Source: Cochliopodium minus (taxonomy: Eukaryota > Discosea > Himatismenida > Cochliopodiidae). From it: a stretch of 64,000 bases of DNA. Shown one piece after another: positions 24,701 through 37,100 of the stretch. The DNA lies in NCBI GenBank assembly GCA_024220525.1, contig JAMYWO010000172.1, positions 17,860 through 81,859 of the forward strand, written 5' to 3'. The notes under the pieces were generated by a model. It had not been told where the DNA came from and ran no database searches. It saw only the letters and a list, made by a program, of their open reading frames with translations. The first letter of the stretch is position 1. Each line of letters begins with the position of its first letter. Made by a program: the position numbers and the translations under genes.

Positions 24701-26974
24701 CCTTAGTCAGCAAAGTGAGTCTCTTGTCGCACAAAAAGGCAAGGTTAAGAATACCTATCCCTACCCTAGTCACGAAAAAATGGTTTTTACGTATTTCTTC
24801 TATTCTTCTTGGTGTATATTGATGATATGAATGATTTGCATTCAACAAAAATCCCATCATATAAACATCTCCTCCATCACTATCATTATTTAATTTTGAT
24901 TTTTAATTTTTTTTTTTTAAAATAAAAAAAAATGAGATGATTTTTACCTTGATACAATAGTTGAATAATCACCTTTTTTTTTTTTGTAAATATTTTATTT
25001 TAAATATTTTTGTTTTTCACAAAAAAAAAAAAGTTTTTACCAGTCTGAATATAAATGAGAGTCACACCAGGCATTTCAACAGTGAAAGGCTCATAAATGT
25101 TTTCTAAACTTCCTCCACCACATTGACCATACTTGTTGGCTCCAAAAGTTTCTAGTTTGAAAATATTGGTTATCACAGAAGTGTGGTACTTTCCGCAAGA
25201 AACATCTTTTGCTTTTATGTGATGAACTATCTTTGGAGTTCCCACTATTATTTTGTCTTGTCCCAAACCTAACTGCCCATACAAATTCGATCCCCAACAA
25301 AACAAGTCACCATTATAAGCAATAGCTAATAAAATCATTTTTAAAAAAATCAAAAAATTAAAAAACTAAAATAAAATATTATGAAAATTATAAAATTAAA
25401 AAATTAAAAAAAAAAAATTATTAAAAAAATAAAAAACTAAAATATGAATTTTTTTTTAGAACCTGCACTATGCATCCCACCACAAGATACCTTTATGATT
25501 TTAATGTTAAATTTTATTTTGGACAAAGGTGTATTGGGACCACTTCTTCCTAATTGACCATTACCTTTATAAAAAAAAAAACCACAAAATAAAACAAATA
25601 ATGAAAATAATTAAATAATAATAATGATAAATAAAGTATTAATAATAAATAATAAATTATTAATAATAAATAATAAAATAATAATAATGATAAATAAAGT
25701 ATTAATAATAAATAATAAATTAATAAAAATATTTTTAAAAAATATTACTGTTATTTCCACAGGAATAAATTCCATTTTCAGTTAAAACAGCAGTATGATT
25801 TTCCCCACAAGCAAGAGAAAGTATTTTTTCGTTTTTGTCTATTCCCTCCATTTTGATCGGAAGACTTTCTTTCACATCCATATTTCCCAATTGTCCTGAA
25901 ATGGCCTCACCATTTTTGTCATAAGGTTTTTCATTTATTTTTTCTGCTCTATCAGTGCTTTTACCCAAAACCCAACTTGTATTTTTAACATTTTCTCCCC
26001 AAGAATAAATAGTATTGTCACTCGTAGACGCAACTATTTAAAATTTACAAATTTTTTAAATAAATTATTATTATTTATTAAATATAAAGAAAAAAAATTA
26101 TTTTAAATGAAATATTAAATTTTTCATAAAATTATTAAAAAAAGAAAAAAATACCAGAATGTGAATTTCCAACTGATACAAGATTGACAGAAGAATTATT
26201 GTTATCGTTCACTCTCAAAATTGTAAAAACTCCAAAAGCGCTGTTAGAATATTTCTGCTCTGTTTCGATGATGGTATTTCTCTCGAAATCCCACTTTAAC
26301 ATCTTGATATTGTTTTCCAATCCAACATAATCTATCCCTATCTTTTTATTTGCATTCATTCTTCCAATACATATGGGATCCACATTCTCTCCTGCTGTCA
26401 TATATAGCTCCCCAGATGCATTCACTGCTCCCATTATGTTACCCGTTACACTTAGTGAAGTTATATCATCAGGTATTTCTCTTATTAATTGAAGATTTTG
26501 CATCGTTTGTTGAAGATATCTTTGTCCAATTTCACCTGAATTTTTTCTTCCAAATATTGATTTTCTCCTTTCCTATTTGTTTCATTAGAAGAATAATTAC
26601 AATTTATATTTTTAGTATTTTTTATTTTGTTTGCATTATAGAAAATATGATTTGTATATCAATCAACCTAAAAAAAAAATACAATATATCCATTTATATG
26701 ATCAATATAAAGGAATTTTTACCTTTTGCATTGGTTTTGGACTATCAAAAATTTTATTCTTATTCAATGTTAAAATACTCTTCTTAGGAGTTGTATATTT
26801 TTCTTTTTTTTCCTCCATTGCTGTTGAATTCTCTTCCTCTTCCAAATAATTTTTTATGATAGTTTTAAACGATTCATTAAACAATCCAATTGTAAATACT
26901 GATCCTTTGGTATTCAAAATTTTTCTATCATCTATTTGAAGATTGTATGAAAATGATTTTTTGTCATTCTCCAT
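18777..26974 (-). CDS. RCC1-repeat / paired class III nucleotide cyclase / STAND ATPase fusion (soluble adenylyl cyclase-like)
   Basis: About 22 exons, roughly 1,900-2,000 residues. Order: a short N-terminus; four to five RCC1 blades (TIYSWGE, QLGNMDVKESLP with CGENHTAVLTENGIYSCGN, GDLFCWGSNLYGQLGLGQ, KYGQCGGGS); a 25-nt exon giving GDYSTIVS; then GGDVYMMGF. A beta-sandwich-like region follows (LTVTNEGDDMLDFEIQINES, RGESGRINFTC). Cyclase domain 1 is SASILFIDISGFTSLNEQL with LKFAGDALICLF, so both metal-binding Asp and the nearby Lys are present. A long acidic linker leads to domain 2: ELRQCTVLFVKLPQ, DDKGTVLIAVFG, GVTTGKVFCGSVGS and YAVVGDTVNLSARL. Next is an ATPase with Walker A EGFAGAGKS and Walker-B-like LLLIIENLQWMDE, then helical repeats. 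Cyclase-ATPase-helical order is that of soluble adenylyl cyclase and dictyostelid sGC. Phases match at every junction checked between the RCC1 and cyclase parts, so this is one gene. Product (cAMP or cGMP) is uncertain. Confidence 0.82.
22007..22090 (-). repeat. Heptanucleotide repeat (AAAAAAT)n inside a cyclase-domain intron
   Basis: About eleven head-to-tail copies of a 7-nt unit fill most of an intron of the cyclase fusion gene, between the exons encoding QFLVD and DKGTVLIAVFG. Read on the minus strand the intron has no stop in the coding frame, and the frame is preserved on both sides. Confidence 0.85.
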
Positions 26975-27330
26975 TCTTTATATTGTTTGTTTCTTGTTTT
27001 TTGTACAAATATATTACAACTGTCGAATTTTTTTTTTTATCCAACACAATTTTTTTTTTTTATGATTATTAGCGTATTGCATCAATATAATCATGTAGCA
27101 ATTATTCCAATTAGCATCCTCAAATCATGTAGTTTTGCTCAAACTTTAGTGGTATTCCCATTTTTGAAAATTATTAACCCTTGATTTTTAAATTTCCGTT
27201 CTCTAATCACTTTCCCAAAATAAAAAAAAGGAAAAAAAGGAATTGGTTTGAATTGATGAAAGAAATAAAGTTTGAATATAAAGATAAAGTTTAATTTCCA
27301 CAATTTTTGAATGGTTGATCCTCCTTTTTC
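26975..27330. other. AT-rich spacer between the SRP9 3' end and the cyclase start
   Basis: No frame with coding character or RNA gene was seen. It presumably holds the cyclase promoter and the SRP9 3' end. Runs of T are present, but no clear motif. Confidence 0.5.
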
Positions 27331-27676
27331 TTAATTTTTTGTCATTGTTCTCAAGAAATGTGCATTTAATGTTTCCAAATGTTTCAAATCAGAAAATTGT
27401 GATGTCTTATATTTTATACACTAAAACGAAATATTTGGAAGATTAAAATTATAATTTGAAAAATATATTTTACCACAACATTATCTGTTACTTTTAAAAC
27501 CAATGATGAATCAATTGCTCTAAATTTTATCAAATATCTTGTTTTTGTTGGATTTTTATCATATAATTTGCATGCAGCCTCAAAAAAACTATCCCAATCT
27601 CTTTGATTATTTCAAATTAAAACAATCATTATCTAATTAGAATTTAATTATCTATTTCTTACTTTATGTAAACCAT
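27331..27676 (-). CDS. SRP9: Signal recognition particle 9 kDa protein
   Basis: SRP9 with SRP14 binds the Alu domain of SRP RNA and causes elongation arrest during targeting to the ER. Three exons: 27663-27676 (only 14 nt, MVYIK start), 27474-27600 and 27331-27420. Joined, they give a start of MVYIKDWDSFFEAACKLY, then PTKTRYLIKFRAIDSSLVLK, VTDNVV, CIKYKTSQFSDLKHLETLN and the end AHFLRTMTKN. Human SRP9 has the same layout (W-EF-AAEKLY, P-KAR-V-KYRH-DG-L--KVTDD, YKTDQAQDVKKIE, from memory). The length of about 76 residues is close to the family norm. The two introns are GTAAGA...AAG and GTAAAA...TAG. No separate frame of notable length marks this gene, so it is easily missed. Confidence 0.9.
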
Positions 27677-27820
27677 ATTCCCAATTCAATTACTTTGATT
27701 TTTTTTATTTTTTTAAAAGTAATTTATACAGGCAACTATATTGAAGAAAAGGATACACTCAATCAAAAATAAAGACCCTTTTAAGATGTGTAATTAACAT
27801 TTTTTTTTTATTAATTGTTT

Positions 27821-28717
27821 TTAATCTCTTTCGGCAAGAGCGATCAATCTCTCATCAATTTCCTCGCTTTTGAGTCTTCTGAAAAGAGGATTTTTGGCAC
27901 TGACAACAGCAATCTCGAGTTCTGAAGCCTTGAAATCAGTGGAAAGAATATTTTGAAGACAATCAATAGCAACCTCAATGGTTTCATTTTCGTTCCATTT
28001 AGGATTAGTTCTAATCTTTTTTTCCAAAAAATTGGTAGCTTCTTGTTCCTTCTTGCCACTAACAGTAGCTTTAAAACCAAAATAAGTACCAGCAGGTTCA
28101 CATTTAAATAATTGAGGTCCCAATTCTTTATCCATTCCAATCAAGATCATAGATACTCCCAAAGGTCTCATGTAAGCATGTTGGGTATATACTTGATTGA
28201 TATCTGCAATTCTTTTTGCCAATGCTTCAGGGGTGATGTCATATCCATATTTATTTTTGAATTTTGATGCTTCATGTCTTGCTCTTTGTACTGCTACTCT
28301 TGCATCAGAGATTAATCCAGTCATTACACATCCAATTGTTGGTGTAATGTTGAATATATGAGTAACAGATGATGGATCAACAAAAATATCCTTTTTTGAG
28401 AAGATAGTTCAATAAATATAAATATTTATATGTTATATTATCTAATTTCTTCCAATTATTCTTTAAATATATGTTATATTTTAATTCTTATTCTTTGATG
28501 TCCTCAATATTCTTGATTATTGTTATATTTTTAAAGAAAATTTTCATACTGGGACTTTCTTTGGTGTAATAATCACTACAGAATCATCTCCTCTGACTCC
28601 AATTGATGTTTGTTCCACAGTTAAAATAGCTTTAAATGCATATTCAATTTGATACAGTCTCCCTTCTGGGGAAAAAACTGTCATTTCTCTATCATATCCA
28701 GCTGTTCCTCTTGACAT
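27821..28717 (-). CDS. PSMA6: 20S proteasome subunit alpha-6 (PSMA6)
   Basis: This is an alpha-ring subunit of the 20S proteasome core. Exon 1 (28717 to about 28545) gives [20 protein letters not shown] then [11 protein letters not shown], the alpha-subunit N-terminal gate signature. A small middle exon supplies [20 protein letters not shown], and the last exon encodes [57 protein letters not shown] and the ending [12 protein letters not shown]. Family members share YTQ-A-MRPLG and the precise C-terminus ALAERD, which separates alpha-6 from its paralogues. Alpha subunits have no catalytic threonine, as expected. It is divergently placed to the LRR gene, with a 215-bp shared promoter region. 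Confidence 0.95.
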
Positions 28718-28932
28718 TTTTTAAAGTATTATGGAAAAATAAGAATTTCTTTAAATTTTTTTTATATTTTATTTTTGAATATTTTATAGTGAGACAGAAA
28801 AATTTTTCATTTAACAAAATATTTACAACAAAAGAAAACCAATTAACTTTATAAAAAATAGCAAATACTTTGTTTTCTTTTCAATTTTTTCTTAACTAAC
28901 TATAAATATTAAAAAAAAATTTCAAATTTTGA

Positions 28933-29850
28933 ATGGATGAGAAAGAATTAAATAATCTAAAAAATGTATTAGACTTTAAATCTAGGAGTATCGAAGATTT
29001 GATGAAGGACAACAATGAATTAAATGACTTATGGGTTAAGAGTAATATAGTGATTCACGAAAAACTCAAAAAATTTACAGTTTCAGAGTTTCAATACATG
29101 GACAAAGAAGATTTCCTTCTTTTTTTTAACGATAAGACAAGTGAAGAAAAAATTTATGCAAGTATTTTCTTCAAAAAGTTGTGTAGATTATTAGCTAAAA
29201 TGAAACACAAAGAAAAAAAGAAATTTCAGAAAGAGGAGAGAAAGATTAAAGTTGAAATAACCAAAAAAATCATTTTGAGTGGAAAACTAACAGATTGTGA
29301 AAAAGCAAAACTTTTGATTCAAATTTCCCAATTATATGAATCATTCAAAGAGGTTGATAGTTCTTCTATTAATAAAGAGTGTTATTTTCTAGATTCTCTG
29401 ATAAAGACTGATATGATTTCAAATCAAATCTTGGAAGAAAAATGCAACGAGGTTGAATATTTAGATTTAAGCAGTTGCAATTTTACAAAAGAGATTGTGT
29501 TCGAAGAATGTAAAAAGTTATCTAATCTATTTAAGAATCTCAAAATTTTGAATCTTTCTTTTAATTCCTTCCACTGTGAAGGAAAGGATGGTTTTGTATT
29601 ATGGAATAAGTTCTTAACATTTACCACAGAACTTTCTTGTGATTTCATCGATATTTGCCATAATTCTTTTTCTTCTATCTCCAACAGAAATAACCTTTTC
29701 TATCTTGAAGATACTCACCTCAAGAAGCTCATATTAATACCTAAACAATATTTAGAAAAAGGAGCATGGAAGGATATCTTCCCTTTTGAAAAGCATTACC
29801 TCATAATAAATACCCACAACAAATATTATTCTCTTCTTGATCAAATATAA
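28933..29850 (+). CDS. Leucine-rich-repeat-like protein, unrecognised
   Basis: This is an intronless 305-residue frame with a clear ATG after an A-rich leader. The N-terminal half is highly charged and helical, with a basic stretch (KMKHKEKKKFQKEERKIK, about residues 90-108). The second half contains at least two leucine-rich-repeat-like units (VEYLDLSSCNFTKEIVFEEC and NLKILNLSFNSFHCEGKDG), followed by FIDICHNSF and LKKLILIPKQYL. LRR units of this kind are protein-interaction surfaces; partners are unknown. It lies divergently from PSMA6. No catalytic motif or signal peptide was seen. Similar proteins are numerous in amoebae, and a specific function cannot be proposed. Confidence 0.7.
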   Translation: MDEKELNNLKNVLDFKSRSIEDLMKDNNELNDLWVKSNIVIHEKLKKFTVSEFQYMDKEDFLLFFNDKTSEEKIYASIFFKKLCRLLAKMKHKEKKKFQKEERKIKVEITKKIILSGKLTDCEKAKLLIQISQLYESFKEVDSSSINKECYFLDSLIKTDMISNQILEEKCNEVEYLDLSSCNFTKEIVFEECKKLSNLFKNLKILNLSFNSFHCEGKDGFVLWNKFLTFTTELSCDFIDICHNSFSSISNRNNLFYLEDTHLKKLILIPKQYLEKGAWKDIFPFEKHYLIINTHNKYYSLLDQI

Positions 29851-30034
29851 ATACAAGTTGTGACTTCTTGCATATTTTAATTCTTTTTTTTTTAAATTAT
29901 TTTAAGTTAAAATCATCTTTGATATATTGAAATTAAATTATTTAAAAGATGATTTGCCTTAGTTCCCATGAAGATCCTCGATCAAAAATTATTTTTGCAT
30001 CATCAAAAATTGAATGAAAAATAAAAAAAAAAAA

Positions 30035-33000
30035 ATGCAAAAACAAGTCTCAGATGAGAGAGTTTTGGATTTTCTAAAGAAAGAAGAAGCAATAAAAAGA
30101 TTTATCTCAAAAGTACTTGAAGTATCATTGAATGGAGATCTTCATGATTGTAAAATAAAAATATAATAATATATATTTTCCCCCTCCTTATAAATTTGAA
30201 AAAAAAAATTCTTCAAATAGTACTCAAAAATGGAATCACTCTTTGTTATTTGATGCAAGCAATTGAACCAAGATCAATTCCAAAAATACAAGAACAAACA
30301 AATCAAATATATAAATTTAAAGAGAATATTTACTTTTTCATACAAGCCACATTAGATTTTGGTGTTCCTGAAATCAAAATTTTTAGAGATGTAGATTTAT
30401 TGGAAGGAAATGGAATGGCAAAAGTAAAAAAAATTCAATTTTATTCAAATCAATCCTTAAATCGATTTGATATTTAGGTTGTGGAGGTGATTTTTAAACT
30501 ATTTGAACATTATCAATCTAAAATATCGAAAAAATATAGTGTCTCGCAGATTTGGTAAACATTTCTCAAAATTAAATATTAAATTTTAAATTATGCTTTG
30601 TTGAAAACAAATATATCCAAATAAAATAACTCAATAAATAATAGATTAATTTGGCATATCCATTGACTCAAATTCTTTTGAAAAACTATCTAATTCAATT
30701 AATTCTCATAATTCTATTTTTTTATTTTTATTTTTATTATTTTTTCTTTTAGGCGAATAGAGCATCAAAAGAGAAAAATTTTCCAGTATTGGATATCCCT
30801 ACCAATTGGACATTGGATAAAGTAAAAGAGTTGGATCCAACCAAATTGAAACAAATTAAAGAACAATTATCGAAGATCAGAGAAGCTCCAGTTAATACTG
30901 GAAGAAAATTAGTGAAGATGTCATCTGCCATTTTTAGAAGAAAACTTCAATTATTTTCGAATAATCAAATTGATAGTAAGTATCCTTTTAAACTATACAA
31001 TCTAATTTATCAATTAATCAATTTATTTCAATCAATTTTTAGTGGATAAGCTTGATAAGGGTGTTGCAAGGTTTCAAGCATTGTTTCGTGGTCATACCGC
31101 AAGAAAAGCATACAAAAAAAGAAGTATATTTTTCCTTATTTCATTATTAAAAACTAAATAAAAAAATATTTTGGAAACATCAAAGATATATTATTTAAAT
31201 AGAAGATATAATAATAATTTGAGAAAGTATAATTTTATTTATAACAGAGAAATACTCAAATTATAATGTTTTGCAAGATAATATTCAATTCTCTTTTTAT
31301 ATCGGAATTAAATTTTTTTTTTTGAACTAATTTAACTTTTCGTTCCATGCAAAAATTAAAAAGTGAGAGATGCAGCATATAGAGAAAGAGTGGCAAAGGA
31401 AATTTTACAAACAGAAATAAGTTATGTGGAAGCATTGGGGATATGTATAGAAGTTTTTTTGGAGCCCCTAGAACAAATGTCCAAAGGAAAGAAAGCACTC
31501 CTCACTGGCGATCAAATCAAACAAATTTTTTCAGAGATTAGAGTACTTCATGGATTTAACACTAAACTTCTTAATTCTCTTCAACCCGTTGTGAAATCCT
31601 GGTATGCTCAGTGTAATCCTCCTTTTTTTTAAATTTTCAAATATTTTTTTTTTCAAAATTTTTTTGTTTATCATTGTATAGCTTGTTTGGGAGACATTTT
31701 CCTATCTATTGTTCAATTTTTAAAAGTGTACACTGGTTATGTAATCTTTTTTTTGTTTAATAAATTCCACTTTTACCTTTTTATTTTATTTTTTTATTAT
31801 AAATTAATTTTTTAATTTTTTTATTAAATTAAATTAATTTTATTAAATTCAAACATTGATATATCCAATTATTTTATAAATTCATATACTTAAACTTATT
31901 TATAACCTTAATGTCTTCAATAAATTGAATAAAAAAGGTGCAAAACTACAATTCGAGTCTCAACGTATTAAACAGCAACATAAAAAACAAAAAACTTCAA
32001 AAGTTTCTTTTGGCAGGAAAAGACAACGTAAAGTCAAAGGGAAGAGACCTCCAAGCATTTCTCATCCAACCCATTCAACGTATCCCCAGATACAGTCTTT
32101 TGCTTAATGATCTTTTAAAAAACACGTGGAATGATCATCCCGATAAAGGAAGTCTTCAAAAAGCTAATGATGAAATCCAGAAAATCGCCACTTTTTTGAA
32201 TGAGAAGAAAAGGGAGGCTGAGAACATGAACAAGGTTCAGCAGATTCAGGATATCATTCATCGTACCAACGACAAGTTTAGTTTGATTTCTGCTGGCAGA
32301 ATCATGCTTTATGAGGGTAAAATATTCTATATATAAATACTTTCCTAATTGAATATTTTTTATTATCTTTGATTTTTTAAATTTTTTATTGTAAATTTTT
32401 TTTTGTGATGTCTTGGATTTTTTCTTTTATTTTTGTTTATCATATTTTTTTATTTTATTCTGTTATTTTTTTCAATTAATTTTTCATTCATATTTTTTTC
32501 CTTGATTTATATTTTTTTCATTTTTTTTTCAGATTTTTAAATTTTTTGTTTTTAAATTTTTTGTTTAGGGGATGTGCTCGATAAGAAAGAAAAACCATTG
32601 GCGATATATCTGTTCAACAATATGGTAGTAGAAATGGAGAAAATGAATAAACCAAAGGATGAGAAAGTTTCTATTTACGAAGACGAAGAGAGGTTGAAAT
32701 ACATTAAATTCAAAGATGCCTACACCATCAGTGACAATTTTAGTTACACAGTCTCTACTCCAAAGTAAAATTTCTTTTTAAAAAAAATTAATTCAAACAT
32801 TTTTCAATTTATTATTTTGAATTTATATTTATTCATTTTAATTTTATATATTTTAAATAATTTTATATTTTTTAATTTTTTTTTTAAATTTAATTTTTAA
32901 TTTTTGTTTTTATATTTAACAAATTCCATTATTTTTTTCATTTTTTAATTAGTGAAGGACAAACGAACCCACCATACTCAATAACAATGCAAGTTCAACC

Positions 33001-33918
33001 AAGAGAAATTACTTTTTATTTTCATGCAGAAAAGTTGTTTGAGGGATGGAAGAGTCAACTGGAACAACTCAAAGAGAAACTTCACACTTCCAAAGTACAC
33101 AAGGAGCAGGCTTCCAAAGGAAAGGAGGGGAACAGTAAAGATTCTTTGAGCACTCCAAACACTCCCACTTTGCGTCCTGAAGAGGAACTTTTGTTGAGAA
33201 AAAAGAAAATGAGCTTTTCTCCTTCTACCAACGTTTCCATCAGCCAGGTTCCTTTTCTTAAAATTATTTACTTATTTATCTGTTTAAAAACATTTTTTAT
33301 TCATTTTTTTCTCATTTTTTTAATTTAAAAAATTTTTCTTCCCCTTGTTTTATTTACATCATTTTTCCTAGGATTTGAAGGATTCATCGAGTGAAGAAAA
33401 AAATAAGAATTTGAGACAATCTTCTCCGAATAACTCAAGCCAAAAACTCACTCCCAGCAACCTTTCCCTCAACAGAAGTTCCACCGATACTAACAGCACA
33501 ATATTGAAAGAAAACAATGAAGACACTGAAAAGAAAAATGATGTTAACAAAGATGAGCCTAAAAAACCAGAAGTAAAACTGTTTAAATCTTCATTTATCT
33601 CTTTAATATTTTTATTTTATTTTATTATAATTTTATTTTATTTTTACTTTAATTTTTTAAACGTTTTGTTTTTAGGAGACTCCAAAGATTGAAAACAATT
33701 CTCCAAAATCAGAGCCTAACAATGGTAACACCAAAAGTGAAAAACAACCCATTCCTAAAAAAACTGTAGAAATAAAACCAAAGAAAGAGAAAGAAAAAAA
33801 ATCTAAAAAGGACAAAAAAACCAAAAAAGGAGGAAACCAAGATGATGAATGGGAAAAGATTATCCAATCTAATTTGATAACTGGTCCAAAAAACAAAAAA
33901 AATACTGAGAATAAATAA
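30035..33918 (+). CDS. CH-IQ-RhoGEF (DH-PH) protein, Rac/Rho guanine exchange factor
   Basis: The start ATG at 30035 begins an exon that splices (GTAAAA...TAG) into KNGITLCYLMQAIEPRSIPK and IYFFIQATLDFGVPE, a type-3-like calponin-homology domain. Downstream exons give an IQ motif (FQALFRGHTARKAYKKR, near 31060-31130). The DH domain starts with VAKEILQTEISYVEALG and has its conserved helix at AFLIQPIQRIPRYSLLLNDL. A PH-like region follows (LAIYLFNNMVVEME; EITFYFHAEKLFEGWKSQL). The tail is low-complexity, Ser/Thr/Asn-rich then Lys-rich, ending near 33918. DH-PH proteins load GTP on Rho/Rac GTPases to drive actin; the CH and IQ parts would link it to actin and calmodulin. This architecture is known in dictyostelid Rac GEFs. 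About ten introns were read; several internal borders (31620-31930) are approximate. Confidence 0.85.
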
Positions 33919-34178
33919 ATATAAAAAAAATTATAAAATAAAAATTTTGCTCAAAATAAAAAGAAAAATAATATTTCGTTTCAACTTTTCTTTTTCAATT
34001 TTGGTTATACAACATAACTTTTGTTATTAAAATTTTATTTTTAATTTGAAAGATTTTGTTTAAAAAAAGAAAAAGAAGATAGGGTAAATTTTGGTTCTTT
34101 GTATCTTTTTGAATAAGCAGCAGTTTTTGAAATTATTTTAGTTTTTCTTTTTGATTCTCACAAAAATTAAAAAAAAAA

Positions 34179-37100
34179 ATGATACCAAACAGACCAAATT
34201 TATTGCCTCCTGGAATTAAACCAAATATTTTCCAACCACCCCAAGAACAATTCCATCAAAATAATAATCCAAACAATTCAATCGTCTCAGGTAAAATAAA
34301 AATTTTATAAAACAGAAGAAAAAAAAAATATTATATTTATAGTTTAAAAAAGTGGTATTGAAAGTATTGAAAAGAAAAATTGTACACCTTTTTTTTTACC
34401 TTTATTTTTTAAACTAAAATCCTATTCCCTAAAAAACACAATAAACCAGGATTTATACCTTCTCAAAACTTATATACATCACCCATAATTCAAAGAAATC
34501 CCAATATTGGAATACAGAATACTCCAACAACCATTTCATCTGCACCTGTCAATAATATTGTTAACCCCAACAATAACATCATAAACAACAATAATAATAT
34601 ACCCACTGTTACCAATGGAGCAAAGAATATTGGATGGATAGGAAAACTCCCTATCTCAGTGAATGATGAAACAATGAAAGAAATATTGAGCGTAAAAAAC
34701 AAAAAAAATTCTGAATTTTTCTTAATTTTATTTAACATTTATAATCTTTGATACTCTTTATTTAACAGAATCAACAATGATTTTATTCATCTTTTATCTT
34801 TATAAAAAATTTTTTTTGTGAGAATTATTAAAACTTTGCTTATAATTTGGATTAAAATTTTATATCTCAACTTAAGATACTTTAAACTGTAATTATTCAA
34901 TGAGGTTCTAAATTATCTATTGTTGAAGTTAATTAATATTGATCATTTTACCAACAAATTTTCATTCACAAAAATTCCTTATAGAATTCTTCAATTAAAA
35001 GTAATTGGAATCAACTTTTCAACAAAAAATTGTTTTTATATTAAAATTGTTTTGAATAGGTTTGTGGAGAATTGGAATCATGGAAAAGAGTTGAAAACCC
35101 AGTGCAGGAAAAATTGTTAAATTTTGGATTTTGTGAGTTCAAAACGAATGATGGTTTGAAAACAGCATCCAAGCTGATCAACAAGCTCCTCATTGGAAAC
35201 ACCTCTATCATCTTCAAGCACGACACCACCCTTCAGAATCAATTTTCCTCTCATCTCATTCCCAACGAAACTGATCTTAAAAACAAAATACAATCCATTT
35301 TGGATCAACATTCTTCTTCCAATGTTAAATCCGTTGAGATGGTAAAAAACAAAAAGAAATGTTTTTTTTTCATTAATCATTTATTCCCCAATAAACTACA
35401 TCTATAATCATATTCAAAACAATATCATCACTCTAAATCATTAATTATAGTTAAATTACTTTTCAATTATTATTTAAAATTTTGTTCTCAAAAAAAATCA
35501 TTTCATTTCAATCATTTTACTTAGTTCTTAATTCTTTGCTCATTTATTTTAATACAAGATCATTCAAAATTTGATAAGAAAAAATTTTAGGCATTTTTTA
35601 TTTTATTTGAAATTATTTTTGTTATTTTTATTATCTTTTATTCTTGTTTTATTTTTGTTATTTTGTTATGATATATCATTTAAGTTTTTGAATGATTTTT
35701 GTTATTTTCATCAAGAGATTTTTTATTCAAGTTTTTTGAATTTTTCATTTTTTTTTTAATGAAAAAGGAAAAGCAAAAGGAAAAAGAAAAGATGTTGAAA
35801 CAGGAGGAGATGCTGAAAAAAAAAGAGGAGATGAGAGAAAAGGAGAAAAAGAGAAAGGAAAAGGAAAAAATATTCGAAATAGAAAGAGAACGCAGACACA
35901 GAAAAAGACAGAAAGAAGACCGTTCTTTTTCAGAATTGGAGAAAGAGTGGATTTCTAAAGAGAAAAAAAAACAAAGAGAAGACAGATACGAAGATGAAAG
36001 ATCTGACAAAGATAAAGATTTACGCCTCACTCTTTTACAGTTATCCCTTTTTTTAATAATTTTTTTATTTTATTATTTTTTTATTTTTTATTTTTATTAA
36101 TTTATTATTTTCAATATTTTCTTCTTTAATAATATTATTATTTTTATAATTTTTTAAATTTTATTTTTTATAATTTGAGAACTATTTATTTTTATTTTTT
36201 ATTTTTGTAATTGAATAGATTTAATTTATTCATTTTTTTATTTTAGATTGTGATGAACTGTTTTCATTTTTTAATTCTTTTATATCCTTATTCATTTAAA
36301 AATAATTTTTTTTTTTTTTTTATTGGTTTTTTTAAATTTATTCTCAATTATTTTTGTTTTTCTCATTTATTCTTCTTAAAAAAAAAAAAAACAGAGATTA
36401 TTCATCATTGGACGAAAGAAGAAGAAAAAGGAGAATAGATCAAAAAACGAGGCAGGCAGAAAAACAACAGGACGAATTGGATCGTAATGAAATTTTAAGA
36501 AAAGAAGAGGAGGAGAAAAGAAAAGAAGAGGAGAGAAAACGTAAAGAAGAAGAAAGAAACAAACAAATTCAAATCGAAAAAGAAACCCTCGAAAAACAAT
36601 TATTGGAAGCCGAAAAATTAAAAGAAAAATTACTAAGAGGTAAAAAAAATTATTTATTATTTATCAATGTTTATGATTTATGATTTATTTTATTTTTTAT
36701 TAACTTTTGTTTTCTTTTTATTTTTTCATTTTCTAACCTCATTTTATTTTTATTTTATTTATTTTTATTTTTATTTTCTATTTTTTTATTTTTTTATTTT
36801 TTAATTTTATTTATCTTAATTTTTATAGGGCAAAAAAAAGTGGTGGGAAATGTGAATGCAATAAATCCAACACCTCCAACAATAAGTTTTCCAACACAAA
36901 ACAACCTCCCTCCTCCTCCTGAATCCTTCATTTTGGAACCAGAAGCAAAGAAAACTCTCTCCATCAATTTCAACGTAAATGATCCCTCCAACAACAACCA
37001 TAATGACTCTAACAGCAATAATAACAACAATGATGACATGGATGTCAACGAAAACTTCCGCGTTGTAAAAAAAAAAATTTACAAAAAATTTTTAGTTTCA

